Below are positions 63,821 to 64,000 of a stretch of DNA of 64,000 bases, in pieces. The position numbers and the translations under genes are program-made. Source of the stretch: Exiguobacterium sp. s124 (GTDB lineage Bacteria; Bacillota; Bacilli; Exiguobacteriales; Exiguobacteriaceae); assembly GCF_018617485.1 (NCBI RefSeq), contig NZ_JACSKH010000001.1:1736001-1800000 (forward strand), read 5' to 3'. Positions within the stretch are counted from its first letter, which is position 1. Each line of letters starts with the position of its first letter. The notes below the pieces were generated by a model that did not search any database, had not been told where the DNA came from, and was given only the letters and a program-made list of their open reading frames with translations.

Positions 63821-64000
63821 TTGTCGCATAACGAAAAAGGATTTACGCTCGTTGAAGTGCTCGTCTCGATTGTCGTCGTCTCCATCTTGGCAGGAGCCAT
63901 GATGAGTATCTTCTCGAAAAGTCTTCAAATTACCTCTTCTGATTTAGATCGAACGGTTGCAAATCAAATTGCGCAAAACACGTTACATACGATTGAACGT
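63821..64000 (+). CDS. Prepilin-like protein with type IV signal (runs off window)
   Basis: Only the first 60 codons are visible. The leader MSHNEKG is cut before FTLVEVLVSIVVVSILAGAM, with Glu5 kept: a class III signal peptide of a minor pilin or pseudopilin (PilV/GspI-like). The start is TTG 63821, with AGGAGG eight bases upstream. It is divergent from the pilus operon, and other minor pilin genes may follow beyond the window. Confidence 0.85.
   Translation, partial: MSHNEKGFTLVEVLVSIVVVSILAGAMMSIFSKSLQITSSDLDRTVANQIAQNTLHTIER

Overview
The window reads as a chromosomal segment of a low-to-mid GC Firmicute, most likely Exiguobacterium or a close non-sporulating relative in Bacillales. Gene order follows the Bacillus subtilis blocks recD2-yrrB-mnmA-iscS-cymR-rarA-tcdA-6S RNA-aspS-hisS-dtd-relA-apt-recJ, secDF-yajC-tgt-queA-ruvBA, nadABC-nifS-nadR, obg-spo0B-rpmA-prp-rplU and minDC-mreDCB-radC-maf-comC. 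The sporulation genes that B. subtilis carries inside these blocks (safA/coxA/bofC, spoIVFAB, spoIIB) are missing. Genus assignment is inference from this order and from gene content; no rRNA is present.

Layout. 1-9.4 kb: DNA repair and tRNA thiolation genes (recD2, a TPR protein, mnmA, iscS, cymR), divergent rarA, tcdA, and a 6S RNA gene with a clear promoter and terminator. 9.4-15.2 kb: a lineage-specific block inserted between the 6S gene and aspS (short CRY-DASH-like photolyase, a 36-residue peptide gene, YczE-like membrane protein, zinc-type oxidoreductase, ABC exporter, HesB-like protein with a small membrane partner). 15.2-33.8 kb: translation and stringent response genes (aspS and hisS under a T-box, dtd, relA), apt, recJ, separate secF and secD, a ZIP transporter, a chemoreceptor with a consensus catabolite-responsive element, then yajC-tgt-queA-ruvB-ruvA. 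33.9-39.0 kb: de novo NAD synthesis (nadA, nadC, nadB) divergent from nifS and the NAD repressor nadR. 39.0-50.8 kb: a DedA protein, a NIPSNAP-Nudix fusion, a CorC-type protein, obg with a short Spo0B-like protein, ribosomal L27/L21 genes with the Prp protease, an RNase E/G homologue, and the division/shape cluster minD-minC-mreD-mreC-mreB.

50.8-53.1 kb is the one clearly foreign-looking stretch: AT-rich, with a 5'-truncated DUF2785 gene and two divergent genes of no recognised family, placed between mreB and radC, which are neighbours in B. subtilis. 53.1-54.4 kb: radC and maf. 54.5-64 kb: a type IV pilus operon at the comC position (pilO, a fused pilM-pilN, prepilin peptidase, major pilin with its own promoter, pilC, pilT, pilB, a small membrane protein and a VanW-like protein), with a second prepilin gene starting divergently at the right edge. 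Assembly and retraction ATPases are both present, so a retractable pilus for motility, adhesion or DNA uptake is the most economical reading.

Most genes are ordinary housekeeping genes. The points most worth checking are the pilus locus architecture, the orphan gene pair in the AT-rich island, the Spo0B-like remnant, the RNase E/G without its zinc-link cysteines, the tandem 12-residue repeats in a membrane protein, and the consensus cre site before the chemoreceptor.
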